The notes under the pieces were generated by a model. That model had not been told where the DNA came from and made no database searches. It saw only the letters and a program-made list of their open reading frames with translations. Position numbers and translations under genes: made by a program. Source: an uncultured Sphingomonas sp. (lineage in GTDB: Bacteria; Pseudomonadota; Alphaproteobacteria; Sphingomonadales; Sphingomonadaceae). From it: a stretch of 64,000 nt of DNA. The DNA lies in contig CAJYLV010000008.1 of the NCBI GenBank assembly GCA_913776255.1, positions 1 through 64,000 of the forward strand. The letters are read 5' to 3'. Positions 40,145 to 49,945 of this stretch are shown here, in pieces (the stretch's first letter is position 1; each line of letters begins with the position of its first letter).

Positions 40145-43100
40145 ATGCCCAACCTCTCCACCATCCTCAAAGCCACCGTCCCGCTCACGCTCTCGGGCGT
40201 CCCCGGCGGCTTCCTCCCCTCGCTGCTCGCCGATCTCGCGCGCGCCGCGCCGCGCCGCGCGGTGTTCGTCGCCGCCGACGAGGCGCAGATGCGCAGCATC
40301 GCCGCCACCGCGCCGTTCTTCGCGCCCGAGCTGGAGGTCGTGCAGCTCCCGGCGTGGGATTGCCTCCCCTATGACCGCGCCTCGCCGACGCTGCGGGTAA
40401 TGGCGGAACGGATCGGCGCGCTGCATCGCCTTCAGCAGAAGCTCGCCGGTCCGCAGCTCGTGCTGACCACCGTCAACGCGCTGACGCAGCGCACGCTGAC
40501 GCCGTTCCGCATCCGCCAGCTGGTCGCCGAGCTGAAGCCCGGCGCGCGGATCGACCGGGACGCGCTCGGCACCTTGTTGCAGGCGAACGGCTATGTCCGC
40601 ACCGACACCGTTCACGATGCCGGCGAATATGCGGTGCGCGGCGGGATCGTCGACCTGTTTCCGAGCGGCGAGGAACAGGCGCTGCGGCTCGACTTCTTCG
40701 GCGACGAGATCGAAAGCGTCCGCACCTTCGATCCCGGCGACCAGCGCACCACCGGGCGGCTCGACGGCTTCGTGCTGCTCCCCGCCTCCGAGGCGCTGCT
40801 CGACGACGACAGCGTCAAGCGCTTCCGCACTCGCTATCGCGAGAAGTTCGGCGCGACCGCGACCGGCGACCCGCTCTATCAGGCGGTCAGCGAAGGGCGG
40901 CGGCTGGCGGGGATGGAGCATTGGCTGCCGCTGTTCGAGGAGAAGCTGGCGACGCTCTGGGACCATCTCGGCGACGATGCCGTGGTGGTGCGCGACGCGG
41001 GCACCCCGGCGGCGGTCGAGGGCCGGCTCGACGCGATCGCCGATTATTACGAGAACCGGAAACGCGCCGAAGCGGCCGAGCCCGGCAGCTACCGCGCGCT
41101 CCCCGCCAAGACGCTCTATCTCGACGCGGAGGAATGGCGCGCCGAGGTCGCCGGGATGCCCGCGCATCTGGTCACGCCATTCCACGAACCCGAATCGTCG
41201 ACCGTGCTCGACTTCCAGGTCGACGGCCCGCGCGACTTCGCGCCGGAGCGCGCTAATCAGGCCAACGTCTATGAGGCGGTGGTCGCGCATATTGCACGGC
41301 TGAAGAAGGACGGGCGCAAGCCGATCCTCGCCAGCTATTCGGTCGGCGCGCGCGACCGCCTCAAGAACCTGCTCGACGATCACGGGCTGGTCGGCGCGCG
41401 ACTCGCGGAGACGTGGCAGGACGCGCTGGGTGCTGCCGACCGCGGCGTCGCGCTGACCGTCGTCGGGCTCGACCACGGCTTCACCGCGCCCGACGTTGCG
41501 GTGTTGACCGAGCAGGACATGCTCGGCGACCGGCTGATCCGCCGCGCCAAGCGCCGCAAGTCCGCCGACGCCTTTCTCGCCGAACTCGCGACGCTGTCGC
41601 CGGGCGATCTGGTCGTCCACACCGATCACGGCATCGGCCGTTATGTCGGGCTGACGCAAGTGCCGGTCGCCAAGGCGCCGCACGATTGCGTCGCGCTCGA
41701 ATATGCCGGGGGCGACAAGCTCTACATCCCGGTCGAGAACCTCGAGGTCCTCTCGCGCTACGGCTCGTCGGAGGAAGGCGCGAGCCTCGACCGGCTTGGC
41801 GGCGAGGCGTGGCAGCGCCGCAAGTCGAAGATGAAGGAGCGGATCCGCGAGATCGCGGGCACCCTGATCGCGGTTGCCGCCGAACGCGCGCTCCGCCCCG
41901 GCGAAGTCGCCGAGCCCGACGCGAGCGGCTATCCGGCGTTCGTCGACCGCTTCCCCTATGAGGAAACCGACGATCAGGACCGCGCGATCAGCGACGTGCT
42001 CGACGATCTTGCCGCCGGCAAGCCGATGGACCGGCTGATCGTCGGCGATGTCGGCTTCGGCAAGACCGAGGTCGCACTGCGCGCCGCCTTCGTCGCGGCG
42101 ATGGCCGGGATGCAGGTCGCGGTGGTCTGCCCGACCACCCTGCTCGCCCGCCAGCACTACCAGAATTTCTGCGCGCGGTTCGACGGCTTCCCGGTCGAGA
42201 TCGGCCGCCTGTCGCGGCTGGTGACCGCCAGCGAGGCGAAGAAGGTCAAGGACGGAATCGCGAACGGCACGATCGACATCGTGATCGGCACCCACGCGCT
42301 GCTCGCCAAGAACGTCGACTTCAAGCGACTCGGCCTCGTGATCGTCGACGAGGAACAGCGCTTCGGCGTGACCCACAAGGAGCGGCTAAAGACGCTGCGC
42401 GCCGACGTCCACATGCTGACGCTGACCGCGACGCCGATCCCGCGCACGCTCCAGATGGCGATGGGCGGTCTGCGCGAACTGTCGGTGATCCAGACCCCGC
42501 CGGTCGATCGCCTTGCGGTGCGCACCTATGTGATGCCGTGGGATCCGGTGGTGCTGCGCGAGGCGTTGCTGCGCGAACATTACCGCGGCGGGCAGAGCTT
42601 CCTCGTCACCCCGCGCATCGCCGACCTGCCCGACATCGAGGATTACCTGCGCCGCGAGGTGCCCGAGATCCGCTATGTCGTCGCGCACGGCCAGATGGCG
42701 CCGACCGAGGTCGAGGAGCGGATGTCGGCCTTCTACGACAAGAAGTTCGAGGTGCTGGTCTCGACCACGATCATCGAGAGCGGAATCGACATTCCCTCCG
42801 CCAATACGATGATCGTCAACCGCGCCGACCGCTTCGGCCTCGCACAACTCTACCAGCTGCGCGGCCGGGTCGGCCGGTCGAAGACGCGCGCCTATGCCTA
42901 TATGGTCGCCCCGCCCGAGCGGCAGATGACCGAGGCGGCAGAGAAGCGGCTCAAGGTGCTGAGCGATCTCGATACTTTGGGCGCGGGGTTCCAGCTTGCC
43001 AGCCACGATCTCGACATCCGCGGCGCGGGCAATCTGCTCGGCGACGAGCAATCGGGGCATATCAAGGAGGTCGGCTACGAGCTCTACCAGTCGATGCTGG

Positions 43101-43600
43101 AGGAGGCGATTCTCGAGGCCAAGGCCGGCGGGCTGCGCGAGCGCCAGCGCGACTTCTCGCCGCAGATCAGCGTCGACGCGCCGATCCTGATCCCCGAGGA
43201 TTATGTCCCCGATCTCGACCTGCGCATGGGCCTGTATCGCCGTCTCAACGAGGTCGACGAGGTACCGGGGCTCGACGCCTTTGCCGCCGAGATGATCGAC
43301 CGCTTCGGCCCGCTGCCCGAAGCGACCGACAATCTGGTCAAGATCATGGAGATCAAGCTCAACGCCAAGAAGGCGTGCGTCGCCAAGCTCGACGTCGGCC
43401 CGAAGGGCGCTTTAGTCGCCTTCCACGACGATCGCCCGCCGAATATCGCCGGGCTGCTGGCTTATGTCGACAAGCTCGGCGGGATCGCGAAGCTGCGCCC
43501 CGACAGCAAGCTGGCGCTGACGCGCGTCTGGGCCGATCCGAAGGCGCGGCTGCACGGCGCGCTGCAATTGTCGAAGGGGCTGGCGAAGGCTGCGGGGTGA
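40145..43600 (+). CDS. mfd: Transcription-repair coupling factor Mfd
   Basis: The 1151-aa product from ATG 40145 has full Mfd length. The UvrB-like N-terminal region is about 1-340, and the RNA polymerase-interacting domain about 480-570 (LSPGDLVVHTDHGIGRYVGL). The RecG-like helicase has Walker A GDVGFGKTEVALRAAF, DEEQRFGV and TATPIPRTL. GRVGRSKTRAY, the LGDEQSGHIKEVG hook and the C-terminal TRCF domain complete it. It removes stalled RNA polymerase and recruits UvrA. The start is set by the purine-rich repeat arm just before it. The longer frame from 39833 is a shadow over sdhE. Confidence 0.97.
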   Translation: MPNLSTILKATVPLTLSGVPGGFLPSLLADLARAAPRRAVFVAADEAQMRSIAATAPFFAPELEVVQLPAWDCLPYDRASPTLRVMAERIGALHRLQQKLAGPQLVLTTVNALTQRTLTPFRIRQLVAELKPGARIDRDALGTLLQANGYVRTDTVHDAGEYAVRGGIVDLFPSGEEQALRLDFFGDEIESVRTFDPGDQRTTGRLDGFVLLPASEALLDDDSVKRFRTRYREKFGATATGDPLYQAVSEGRRLAGMEHWLPLFEEKLATLWDHLGDDAVVVRDAGTPAAVEGRLDAIADYYENRKRAEAAEPGSYRALPAKTLYLDAEEWRAEVAGMPAHLVTPFHEPESSTVLDFQVDGPRDFAPERANQANVYEAVVAHIARLKKDGRKPILASYSVGARDRLKNLLDDHGLVGARLAETWQDALGAADRGVALTVVGLDHGFTAPDVAVLTEQDMLGDRLIRRAKRRKSADAFLAELATLSPGDLVVHTDHGIGRYVGLTQVPVAKAPHDCVALEYAGGDKLYIPVENLEVLSRYGSSEEGASLDRLGGEAWQRRKSKMKERIREIAGTLIAVAAERALRPGEVAEPDASGYPAFVDRFPYEETDDQDRAISDVLDDLAAGKPMDRLIVGDVGFGKTEVALRAAFVAAMAGMQVAVVCPTTLLARQHYQNFCARFDGFPVEIGRLSRLVTASEAKKVKDGIANGTIDIVIGTHALLAKNVDFKRLGLVIVDEEQRFGVTHKERLKTLRADVHMLTLTATPIPRTLQMAMGGLRELSVIQTPPVDRLAVRTYVMPWDPVVLREALLREHYRGGQSFLVTPRIADLPDIEDYLRREVPEIRYVVAHGQMAPTEVEERMSAFYDKKFEVLVSTTIIESGIDIPSANTMIVNRADRFGLAQLYQLRGRVGRSKTRAYAYMVAPPERQMTEAAEKRLKVLSDLDTLGAGFQLASHDLDIRGAGNLLGDEQSGHIKEVGYELYQSMLEEAILEAKAGGLRERQRDFSPQISVDAPILIPEDYVPDLDLRMGLYRRLNEVDEVPGLDAFAAEMIDRFGPLPEATDNLVKIMEIKLNAKKACVAKLDVGPKGALVAFHDDRPPNIAGLLAYVDKLGGIAKLRPDSKLALTRVWADPKARLHGALQLSKGLAKAAG

Positions 43601-43614
43601 GTGCGCGTTTCGTC

Positions 43615-43635
43615 ACCCCGGACATGATCCGGGGT
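43615..43635. terminator. Hairpin between convergent mfd and SnoaL-like gene
   Basis: ACCCCGGA-CATGA-TCCGGGGT is a perfect 8-bp stem with a 5-base loop, 14 bases after the mfd stop and 22 before the stop of the opposite gene. No T-run is present on either side, so a two-way terminator is only likely. The same letters occur as a common sphingomonad repeat. Confidence 0.45.
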
Positions 43636-43656
43636 CCCGCCTAGCGACGGTGGCCT

Positions 43657-44064
43657 TCAGCTGCTGTGGTCGGAGATGATCTCCCAGCCATCCTTGCGGC
43701 GCTCGAACAGCAAGGTCGTCAGCCCGGTCTGTGGCGTGCCGCTTGCCGGCGTCAGCGTCCAGCGCGCGACGTGCAGCACATGCACCGCACTGAGCGGCCG
43801 CCACGCCAGCGGCTGGAAGCTGAGCCGCCCGCGCGTGTTGCCGCCATTGGCGAAGCTCTTCGCATAGCGCTCGGCGATCGCCGCCTTGCCGCGCACGACC
43901 TTGTCGCCCGCGACATAGACCGCATCGGGGGCATAGATGGCGGTGAAGCGCGCGAGGTCGCCCGCGTTCCAGCCCGCGGCACTGTCGGCCATCGCGGCGT
44001 CGATCGCCGCCTGCGGGGTGGCGACGGCAGCCGCGGCGATCAGTGTCGGGACGATCGGCAGCAT
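43657..44064 (-). CDS. SnoaL-like (DUF4440/NTF2 fold) exported protein
   Basis: The 135-aa product has a short signal-like start (MLPIVPTLIAAAAVATPQAA). A DUF4440/NTF2-type fold follows: AAMADSAAGWNAGDLARFTAIYAPDAVYVAG, GKAAIAERYAKSF, VHVLHVARWTLT, TTLLFERRKDGWEIISDHSS. The family is a versatile small-molecule-binding fold with no fixed reaction. It begins one base from the EAL gene stop, so they may share a transcript. Confidence 0.85.
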   Translation of the reverse strand: MLPIVPTLIAAAAVATPQAAIDAAMADSAAGWNAGDLARFTAIYAPDAVYVAGDKVVRGKAAIAERYAKSFANGGNTRGRLSFQPLAWRPLSAVHVLHVARWTLTPASGTPQTGLTTLLFERRKDGWEIISDHSS

Positions 44065-44065
44065 C

Positions 44066-45349
44066 TCACTTCCCCTTCGGCGAGCCGCGCCGCACCAGCT
44101 CGATCAACGCCGCATCGTCGAGCGGCCCGGCGCAGAGAAAGCCCTGGTAGAAGGTACAGCCGCGCGCGGCGAGCAACTGCCGCTGCGTCTCGGTCTCCAC
44201 GCCCTCGGCGATCGTTTCGAGCCCCAGCCCCTCGGCGATCGCCAGCACGCCCTGCAGCACCACGCGGTTGCGCGCGTCGTTGACCGCCGCGGTGGTCAGG
44301 CTGCGGTCGATCTTGATATAGTCGAGCGGCAAGGTCGCCACATAGGACAGGCTGGAATAGCCGGTCCCGAAATCGTCGAGCGCGACGCGACACCCCGCGG
44401 CGCGCAGCGCCGCCAGCGCGACGGCGGCGGCGCGCAGATTGTCGATCATCGCGCCCTCGGTCACCTCGGCCGTGACCCGGCCCGGCGCGATCCCGGCTTC
44501 GTGGACGCGCCCGAGGAAGCGGCTGACGAACGGCGTGCGCGACAGATCGGTCGCGGTGACGTTGACCGCGATCCGCAGCCCCGACAGGGCGTCCGGCCAG
44601 TCGGCCGCGCGGCGGAGTGCCAGCGCCTGGACGTGGTCCGACAGCGCCACGCCCAGCCCGGCGCGCTCCGCCGCGGCGAGCAGCGTCTCGGCCCCCAGCT
44701 CGCCCAAGCGCGGATGATGCCAGCGTGCCAACGCCTCGACCCCGATGATCCGGCCGTCCATCAGATGCACCTGCGGCTGGAAACGGACATCGATCTCCTG
44801 CCGCTCCATCGCGCGGTGCAGGTCGGCGGCAAGCGCCGCGATCGGCACACCGCTCCCTTCCGTCGCGACGCGCGTCGTGACGCCCTCGCTCGCACGGGCA
44901 TGCGACAGCGCCTCCGCGGCGCGGCGCAACAGATGATCGGGCGCCTCGTGATCGACGCGCCGCGCGACCCCGATCCGCGCACCGAGGTGGATCGTCTCGT
45001 TCGCGATCGTGAACGGCTGCTCCAGCGCACGCTCGACCGAATCGACGGCGGCGTCGCCGACCTGCGCATCGCCCGCCACCACGATCGTGAAGGTCGCGCC
45101 GCTGCGCACCGCGGCGCTGCGATAGTTTGCCAGCGCGTTGCTCAGCCGCTCGTCGATCGCCTCGACCAACTGATCGCCGGTCATCCGGCCATAAGCGGCG
45201 TTGACGATCTCGAAGCTGGTCGGCGCGGCGGTGATCGCGGTGACGCCGTCGGGCGCCGCGACAATCAGTTGCAGTTGTTCCTCGCTGGCGGTGCGCTCGC
45301 CCCGGCGGCGCCCGGCGGCGCGCTGCATGGTTCGTGTCTGACGCTCCAT
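44066..45349 (-). CDS. EAL domain protein with degenerate GGDEF
   Basis: From ATG 45349 the 427-aa cytosolic product has a GGDEF-like domain (about 15-165) without the GGDEF motif. An EAL domain (about 175-420) keeps EALARW, NVTATDL, AEVTEGAM, ALDDFGTGYSS, YIKIDRSL, IAEGVETE and YQGFL, so phosphodiesterase activity on cyclic di-GMP is expected. It lacks a membrane or sensor domain. The next gene, moaA, is divergent 89 bp away. A TTG start at 45439 would overlap moaA and is rejected. Confidence 0.88.
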   Translation of the reverse strand: MERQTRTMQRAAGRRRGERTASEEQLQLIVAAPDGVTAITAAPTSFEIVNAAYGRMTGDQLVEAIDERLSNALANYRSAAVRSGATFTIVVAGDAQVGDAAVDSVERALEQPFTIANETIHLGARIGVARRVDHEAPDHLLRRAAEALSHARASEGVTTRVATEGSGVPIAALAADLHRAMERQEIDVRFQPQVHLMDGRIIGVEALARWHHPRLGELGAETLLAAAERAGLGVALSDHVQALALRRAADWPDALSGLRIAVNVTATDLSRTPFVSRFLGRVHEAGIAPGRVTAEVTEGAMIDNLRAAAVALAALRAAGCRVALDDFGTGYSSLSYVATLPLDYIKIDRSLTTAAVNDARNRVVLQGVLAIAEGLGLETIAEGVETETQRQLLAARGCTFYQGFLCAGPLDDAALIELVRRGSPKGK

Positions 45350-45438
45350 GACAAACGTCGTAAGCGGTGCCGGGCGGCGCGGCAATCCGATCTTGCCGCG
45401 CGGTGAACGAGTCAATAGCTTCGCGCGTTGTGACGGCA

Positions 45439-46449
45439 ATGATCGAAACCAGCAGCACGGCCGCGCCGCTCATCGACGGCTTCGGCCGCACCATCCGGTA
45501 CTTGCGCGTGTCGGTGACGGATCGCTGCGACCTGCGCTGTCGCTATTGCATGGCCGAGCAGATGACGTTCCTGCCGCGCGATAAGATCGCGACGCTGGAG
45601 GAGCTGGCGATCATCGCCGAGCGGTTCGTGGCGCGCGGGGTGCGCAAGGTGCGGCTGTCGGGCGGCGAGCCACTGGTGCGGCGCGACGTGCTGCAACTGG
45701 TGCAGCGGCTCGGGCGGCATGTCGGCGGGGCGCTCGACGAGCTGACGATGACCACCAACGGCACGCGGCTGCGCGACCATGCCGCGGCGCTGCGCGATGC
45801 CGGGGTGCGCCGGCTGAACGTCAGCCTCGACAGCCGCGACCCGGAACGCTTCCGCCACATCACCCGCCACGGCGACGTCGCGCAGGTGCTCGACGGCATC
45901 GCGGCGGCGCGGGATGCCGGGCTGGCGATCAAGATCAACATGGTCGCGCTCAAAGGGCTCAACGAGGACGAGATCGCGGCGATGCTCGACTGGTGCGTCG
46001 CCGAGGGGCACGACCTGACGCTGATCGAGACGATGCCGCTCGGCGCGATCGACGAGGATCGCACCGACCGCTTCCTGCCGCTGACGGTGGTGAAGGAGCG
46101 GCTCGACGCGCGCTTCGCGCTGGAGCGCGATGCGGCGCAGACCGGCGGTCCGGCACGCTACTGGCGCGTCGATGGCAGTGCGACGCGGCTGGGGCTGATC
46201 TCGCCGTTGACGCAGAATTTCTGCGACGGCTGCAACCGCGTGCGGCTGACCACCGAGGGGCGGCTCTACACCTGCCTCGGCCACGACGATCACCGCGACC
46301 TGCGCGCCGCGCTGCGCGACGGCGGCGTTGCGGCGCTCGACGCGGCGATCGAGGACGCGCTGACCACCAAGCCGCGCCGCCACGATTTCCGGATCGGTCG
46401 CGGTGATGCCCCGGCTGTTGCCCGGCACATGAGCGTCACCGGCGGATGA
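45439..46449 (+). CDS. moaA: GTP 3',8-cyclase MoaA
   Basis: From ATG 45439 the 336-aa product is MoaA. The radical-SAM cluster motif is CDLRCRYC, then RLSGGEPLVR and MTTNGTRL. The second cluster is FCDGCNRVRLTTEGRLYTCLG, and the essential C-terminal GG (MSVTGG) is present. It makes the pyranopterin precursor for molybdenum cofactor. Its stop overlaps the nadK start by ATGA, an unusual pairing of cofactor enzymes. Confidence 0.95.
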   Translation: MIETSSTAAPLIDGFGRTIRYLRVSVTDRCDLRCRYCMAEQMTFLPRDKIATLEELAIIAERFVARGVRKVRLSGGEPLVRRDVLQLVQRLGRHVGGALDELTMTTNGTRLRDHAAALRDAGVRRLNVSLDSRDPERFRHITRHGDVAQVLDGIAAARDAGLAIKINMVALKGLNEDEIAAMLDWCVAEGHDLTLIETMPLGAIDEDRTDRFLPLTVVKERLDARFALERDAAQTGGPARYWRVDGSATRLGLISPLTQNFCDGCNRVRLTTEGRLYTCLGHDDHRDLRAALRDGGVAALDAAIEDALTTKPRRHDFRIGRGDAPAVARHMSVTGG

Positions 46450-47225
46450 CGCTCTTTCCCCGGCGGGCGCTGGTCGCCTCGCCTACCGCCCCTGCGCAGG
46501 CCGCGCGCGCCGAACTCGCCGACGCGTGGGACTGGTGCCCGCTGGAAGAGGCCGATCTGGTCGTCGCGCTCGGCGGCGACGGGTTCATGCTCCAGACGCT
46601 GCACCTGCTGCTGGAGCGGCGGCGCGCGATCGTGCCGGTGTTCGGGATGAACCTCGGCACGGTCGGCTTCCTGATGAACGAGTGGCGGCGGCACGATCTG
46701 GACGGACGGATCGAGCGCGCGCGCGCGTTCAAGGTGACCCCGCTGACCGCGACCGCGACCGGCTTCGACGGCAGCGTCCATACGCTGCCCGCGATCAACG
46801 AGGTGTCGCTGCTCCGCGAGACGCGGCAGACCGCGCGGCTGGAGGTGCGGATCAACGACCGCATCGTGCTCGACGAATTGTCCTGCGACGGCATCTTGGT
46901 CGCCACCCCCGCCGGATCGACCGCCTACAACCTTTCGGCGCACGGACCGATCCTGCCGCTCGGCTCGCAGATGCTGGCGCTGACCCCGATCAGCGCGTTC
47001 CGCCCACGGCGCTGGCGCGGTGCGATCCTGCCCGACAAGACGCGCGTGTCGTTGCGCGTGCTGGAGGCCGGCAAGCGCCCCGTCTCGGCGGTCGCGGACC
47101 AGCGCGAGGTGCGCAATGTCGCGCAGGTCGACATCGCGATGGACCGCGCGCGCGAGCTGACGTTGCTGTTCGATCCCGAACATGCGCTCGACGATCGCAT
47201 CACGATGGAGCAGTTCGTCGCATAA
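46446..47225 (+). CDS. nadK: NAD kinase
   Basis: The 259-aa product has the NAD kinase set: LVVALGGDGFMLQTLH (GGDG motif), GMNLGTVGFLMNEW, LSCDGILVATPAGSTAYNLSAHGPI, and RPRRWRGAILPDKTRV. It makes NADP and is cytosolic. The start overlaps the moaA stop by ATGA. Its transcript probably ends before the tRNA-Asn promoter, which lies 24 bases after its stop. Confidence 0.95.
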   Translation: MTLFPRRALVASPTAPAQAARAELADAWDWCPLEEADLVVALGGDGFMLQTLHLLLERRRAIVPVFGMNLGTVGFLMNEWRRHDLDGRIERARAFKVTPLTATATGFDGSVHTLPAINEVSLLRETRQTARLEVRINDRIVLDELSCDGILVATPAGSTAYNLSAHGPILPLGSQMLALTPISAFRPRRWRGAILPDKTRVSLRVLEAGKRPVSAVADQREVRNVAQVDIAMDRARELTLLFDPEHALDDRITMEQFVA

Positions 47226-47248
47226 GTCGGAAAGATGAAATAAGGGTC

Positions 47249-47276
47249 TTGCGCGACCAAAATCCGGCTTTATAGA
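47249..47276 (+). promoter_or_regulatory. Promoter of tRNA-Asn
   Basis: TTGCGC (47249-47254) and TATAGA (47271-47276) are separated by 16 bases. The mature tRNA begins 26 bases after the -10. This is a good sigma-70-type pair for a stable RNA gene. Confidence 0.55.
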
Positions 47277-47301
47277 CCCCCTCCACGACGTTGAACGCCG
47301 T

Positions 47302-47376
47302 TCCCTGATAGCTCAGCGGTAGAGCTCTCGACTGTTAATCGAGCGGCCGTAGGTTCGAATCCTACTCAGGGAGCCA
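47302..47376 (+). tRNA. tRNA-Asn (GTT)
   Basis: TCCCTGA at the 5' end pairs with TCAGGGA before GCCA. The D-arm AGCTCAGCGGTAGAGCT, the anticodon loop CTGTTAA with GTT (Asn), and the T-arm GTAGGTTCGAATCCTAC are all intact. The encoded CCA follows. The 3' end shows no flanking integrase. Confidence 0.97.
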
Positions 47377-47596
47377 GTTCTTTTCCGTTCCGGTGCGAGA
47401 CATCGGCACCCGCGGAAAACCGGCCATCGCGTTCACCTCTCAGCATATTTTCTTTGTCATTCGACCGTCGGGACGAGTCGGCACGCCGTTCGGCCGAGCC
47501 GCGCGCGCGTCGGAGCAATTTCGTTCATCGCACGTTCCACTCATCTCGGCTATGCGACGGCTCGTCGCACCGCCCGGGTGCGTTGGAGAGTACGCC

Positions 47597-48205
47597 ATGA
47601 TGATGAAGTTCGGCCGCTCGGCGTTGGTGGTGGCGCTGGCGGCCAGTACGACGCTGGTCGCGGCCTGCGCCACCGAGACTGCCTACCGGCCCGCCACCGG
47701 CAGCGGGTTCTATCGTACCGGTTACAGCGACCTGCGGATCGAGCCGAACCGCTATCGCGTCACCTTCGCCGGCAACACCGTCACCGATCGCGACGTCGTC
47801 GAGCGCTATCTGCTGTTCCGCTCCGCCGAGCTGACGCTGCAGAACGGCTATGACTATTTCGTGATGGCCGATCGCGACACCGATCGTCAGGCGCGCACCT
47901 ATTCGACGCCGGGCTTCGGCGGCGGCTGGGGTCCGGGCTTCGGCGCGTTCGGTGGCGGTCTTTGGGGCCCGCGCTGGGGCTTCTACGGCCGCGGCTTCGG
48001 CTACCGCGCCTGGGATCCGTTCTGGGGCGGCCCGTGGGGCGGCTGGGGCGGCGGACAGGACATCCGCACCGTCGATCGTTACGAGGCATCTGCCGAGATC
48101 GTGATGTTCAAGGGCACGCCGGATCGCGGCAACGTCCGCGCCTTCAATGCGCGTGCGGTGGTCGAGTCGATCGGCCCGACCATCCGTCTTCCCAAGGCCT
48201 CGTAA
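47597..48205 (+). CDS. CC0125/CC1285-type lipoprotein
   Basis: From the first of three ATG codons (47597, with GGAGAG 7 bases before) the 202-aa product has a lipoprotein signal ending LVAAC (Cys about 22). The family core follows: GFYRTGYSDLRIEPNRYRVTF, VERYLLFRSAELTLQNGYDYF. A Gly/Trp/Phe-rich segment follows (about 105-150), then IVMFKGTPDRGNVRAFNARAV. It is an outer-membrane or periplasmic lipoprotein of unknown role, common in sphingomonads and Caulobacter. It is followed by a strong terminator. Confidence 0.85.
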   Translation: MMMKFGRSALVVALAASTTLVAACATETAYRPATGSGFYRTGYSDLRIEPNRYRVTFAGNTVTDRDVVERYLLFRSAELTLQNGYDYFVMADRDTDRQARTYSTPGFGGGWGPGFGAFGGGLWGPRWGFYGRGFGYRAWDPFWGGPWGGWGGGQDIRTVDRYEASAEIVMFKGTPDRGNVRAFNARAVVESIGPTIRLPKAS

Positions 48206-48230
48206 TCGGCCGACACCGCCGGACGGCGGC

Positions 48231-48263
48231 AAGGGGCATCGGTCCGGGTGACCGATGCCCCTT
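48231..48263. terminator. Bidirectional Rho-independent terminator
   Basis: AAGGGGCATCGGT (48231-48243) and ACCGATGCCCCTT (48251-48263) form a perfect 13-bp stem with a 7-base loop, followed by TT on the plus strand and preceded by AA. It ends both the lipoprotein gene (plus) and the SulP gene (minus, stop at 48273). Confidence 0.85.
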
Positions 48264-48272
48264 TTGCTGCGC

Positions 48273-49757
48273 TCAATGCGGCGCGAGGCCGAGTTCGACA
48301 CCGGTCTTGTCGTGCAGCGCGAAACGGTCGACGAGGTCGGCACTCGCATCGTTATAGCCGACAACCTCGACCGTCGCGCCATCGCGACGGAGGCGCGCGA
48401 CGATCTTGTCGAGCGCCCCGACCGCCGAAATGTCCCAGAAATGCGCGGCGGACACGTCGATCACCACCGCCTGCGCCCGCTCCGCCGCGAAGGCACGCGT
48501 GAACAGGTCGACCGAGGCGAAGAAGATCTCGCCGCGCACCCGGTAGCGGACCGGATCGCCGGGCTCGCGGTCGACCGCGAACATCCGGCGCACCTTGCCT
48601 GCGAAGAAGATGCCCGACAGCAGCACGCCCGCCGCCACGCCCTGCGCCAGATCGCGGGTCGCGACGACCACCGCCACGGTGACGAGCATCACGATCGACG
48701 AGGTCGGCGGATGGCGTCGCAAATTGGGAATCGAGTTCCAGCTGAACGTGCCGATCGACACCATGATCATGACGGCGACCAGCGCCGGCATCGGCACACG
48801 CCCGACCACCGGCCCCAGCACCGCAAGCAGGAACAGCAGGAACGCACCCGCGGTGAACGTCGACAGTCGCTTGCGTCCGCCCGAGGTGACGTTGATGACC
48901 GACTGGCCGATCATCGCGCACCCGCCCATCCCGCCGACCAGCGCGGCGGCGAGGTTCGCCCCGCCCTGCCCCATACATTCGCGGCGCTTGTCGCTGTCGG
49001 TGTCGGTCATGTCGTCGACGATCTGCGCGGTCAGCATCGACTCGAGCAGCCCAACCGCGGCCATCGTCAGCGAATAGGGCAGGATGATCCGCACGGTATC
49101 GAGCGTCAGCGGCACTCGCGGCAACGTGAGCGACGGCAGCCCCTCGGGCAGCCGCCCCATGTCGCCGACGGTGCGCACCGGCAGGCCGAGCAGGATCGCG
49201 AGCACCGTCAGCACGACGATCGCGACCAGCGGCGACGGCACCGCCTTGGTCACGCGCGGCAGCAGGTAGATGATCGCCAGCCCGCCCGCGACGAGTGCAT
49301 AGCTGTGCCAGCTGACGCCGATCAGCTGCGGCAGCTGCGCCATGAAGATCAGGATCGCCAGCGCGTTGACGAAGCCGGTGATCACCGAACGCGAGACGAA
49401 CTGCATCAGCAGGTCGAGCCGCAGCAGTCCGGCGGCGATCTGGATGACGCCCATCAGGATCGTCGCGGCGAACAGATAGTCGACGCCATGATCGCGGACC
49501 AGCGGCACGACGACGACCGCCACCGCGGCGGTCGCGGCGGAGATCATCGCCGTGCGCCCACCGAGCAGCGAGATGATGATCGCGATTGCGATCGAGGCAT
49601 AAAGGCCGACGCGCGGGTCGACACCGGCGATGATCGAGAAGCCGATCGCCTCGGGGATCAGCGCGAGCGCGACGACGATGCCGGCGAGGATCTCGCGGCG
49701 CGCCTCGCCCGCATCCGCCCACCACGCGGATCGAAAACGGGAAGTGATGTTGGTCAT
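48273..49757 (-). CDS. SulP family anion transporter with STAS domain
   Basis: The 494-aa product has about 12 hydrophobic segments (residues 20-390). The family motifs are [43 protein letters not shown], and [23 protein letters not shown]-terminal STAS domain follows (about 405-475: [36 protein letters not shown]). The family carries sulfate, bicarbonate or similar anions; the substrate is not determined by sequence. It stands alone on the minus strand, 293 bp from secA. Confidence 0.9.
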   Translation of the reverse strand: MTNITSRFRSAWWADAGEARREILAGIVVALALIPEAIGFSIIAGVDPRVGLYASIAIAIIISLLGGRTAMISAATAAVAVVVVPLVRDHGVDYLFAATILMGVIQIAAGLLRLDLLMQFVSRSVITGFVNALAILIFMAQLPQLIGVSWHSYALVAGGLAIIYLLPRVTKAVPSPLVAIVVLTVLAILLGLPVRTVGDMGRLPEGLPSLTLPRVPLTLDTVRIILPYSLTMAAVGLLESMLTAQIVDDMTDTDSDKRRECMGQGGANLAAALVGGMGGCAMIGQSVINVTSGGRKRLSTFTAGAFLLFLLAVLGPVVGRVPMPALVAVMIMVSIGTFSWNSIPNLRRHPPTSSIVMLVTVAVVVATRDLAQGVAAGVLLSGIFFAGKVRRMFAVDREPGDPVRYRVRGEIFFASVDLFTRAFAAERAQAVVIDVSAAHFWDISAVGALDKIVARLRRDGATVEVVGYNDASADLVDRFALHDKTGVELGLAPH

Positions 49758-49945
49758 GAGCCTGTTGAAACCACAACACGCATCGGCGCCCGCACGGGAC
49801 GCTGGGGTCTGGACGATACGTGGAGGTTGCCCGGCGGATCGGCGGCCGGGATAGCCACCCGGAGTTGCACCGGGTCCATGCGGATGCCGGTGCCCTTACG
49901 CTTGTCCGAGCGGTTCAGGCAAGTGGGGGCCGCGGATCGACGTCG

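Noticed and set aside
40022..42376. A 784-codon minus-strand frame inside mfd
   Set aside because: It is the antisense shadow of mfd helicase domains; no start signal or motif supports it.
47302..47400. tRNA-Asn as another integration site
   Set aside because: The 3' flank carries no repeat of the tRNA end and no integrase; the neighbours are ordinary chromosomal genes.
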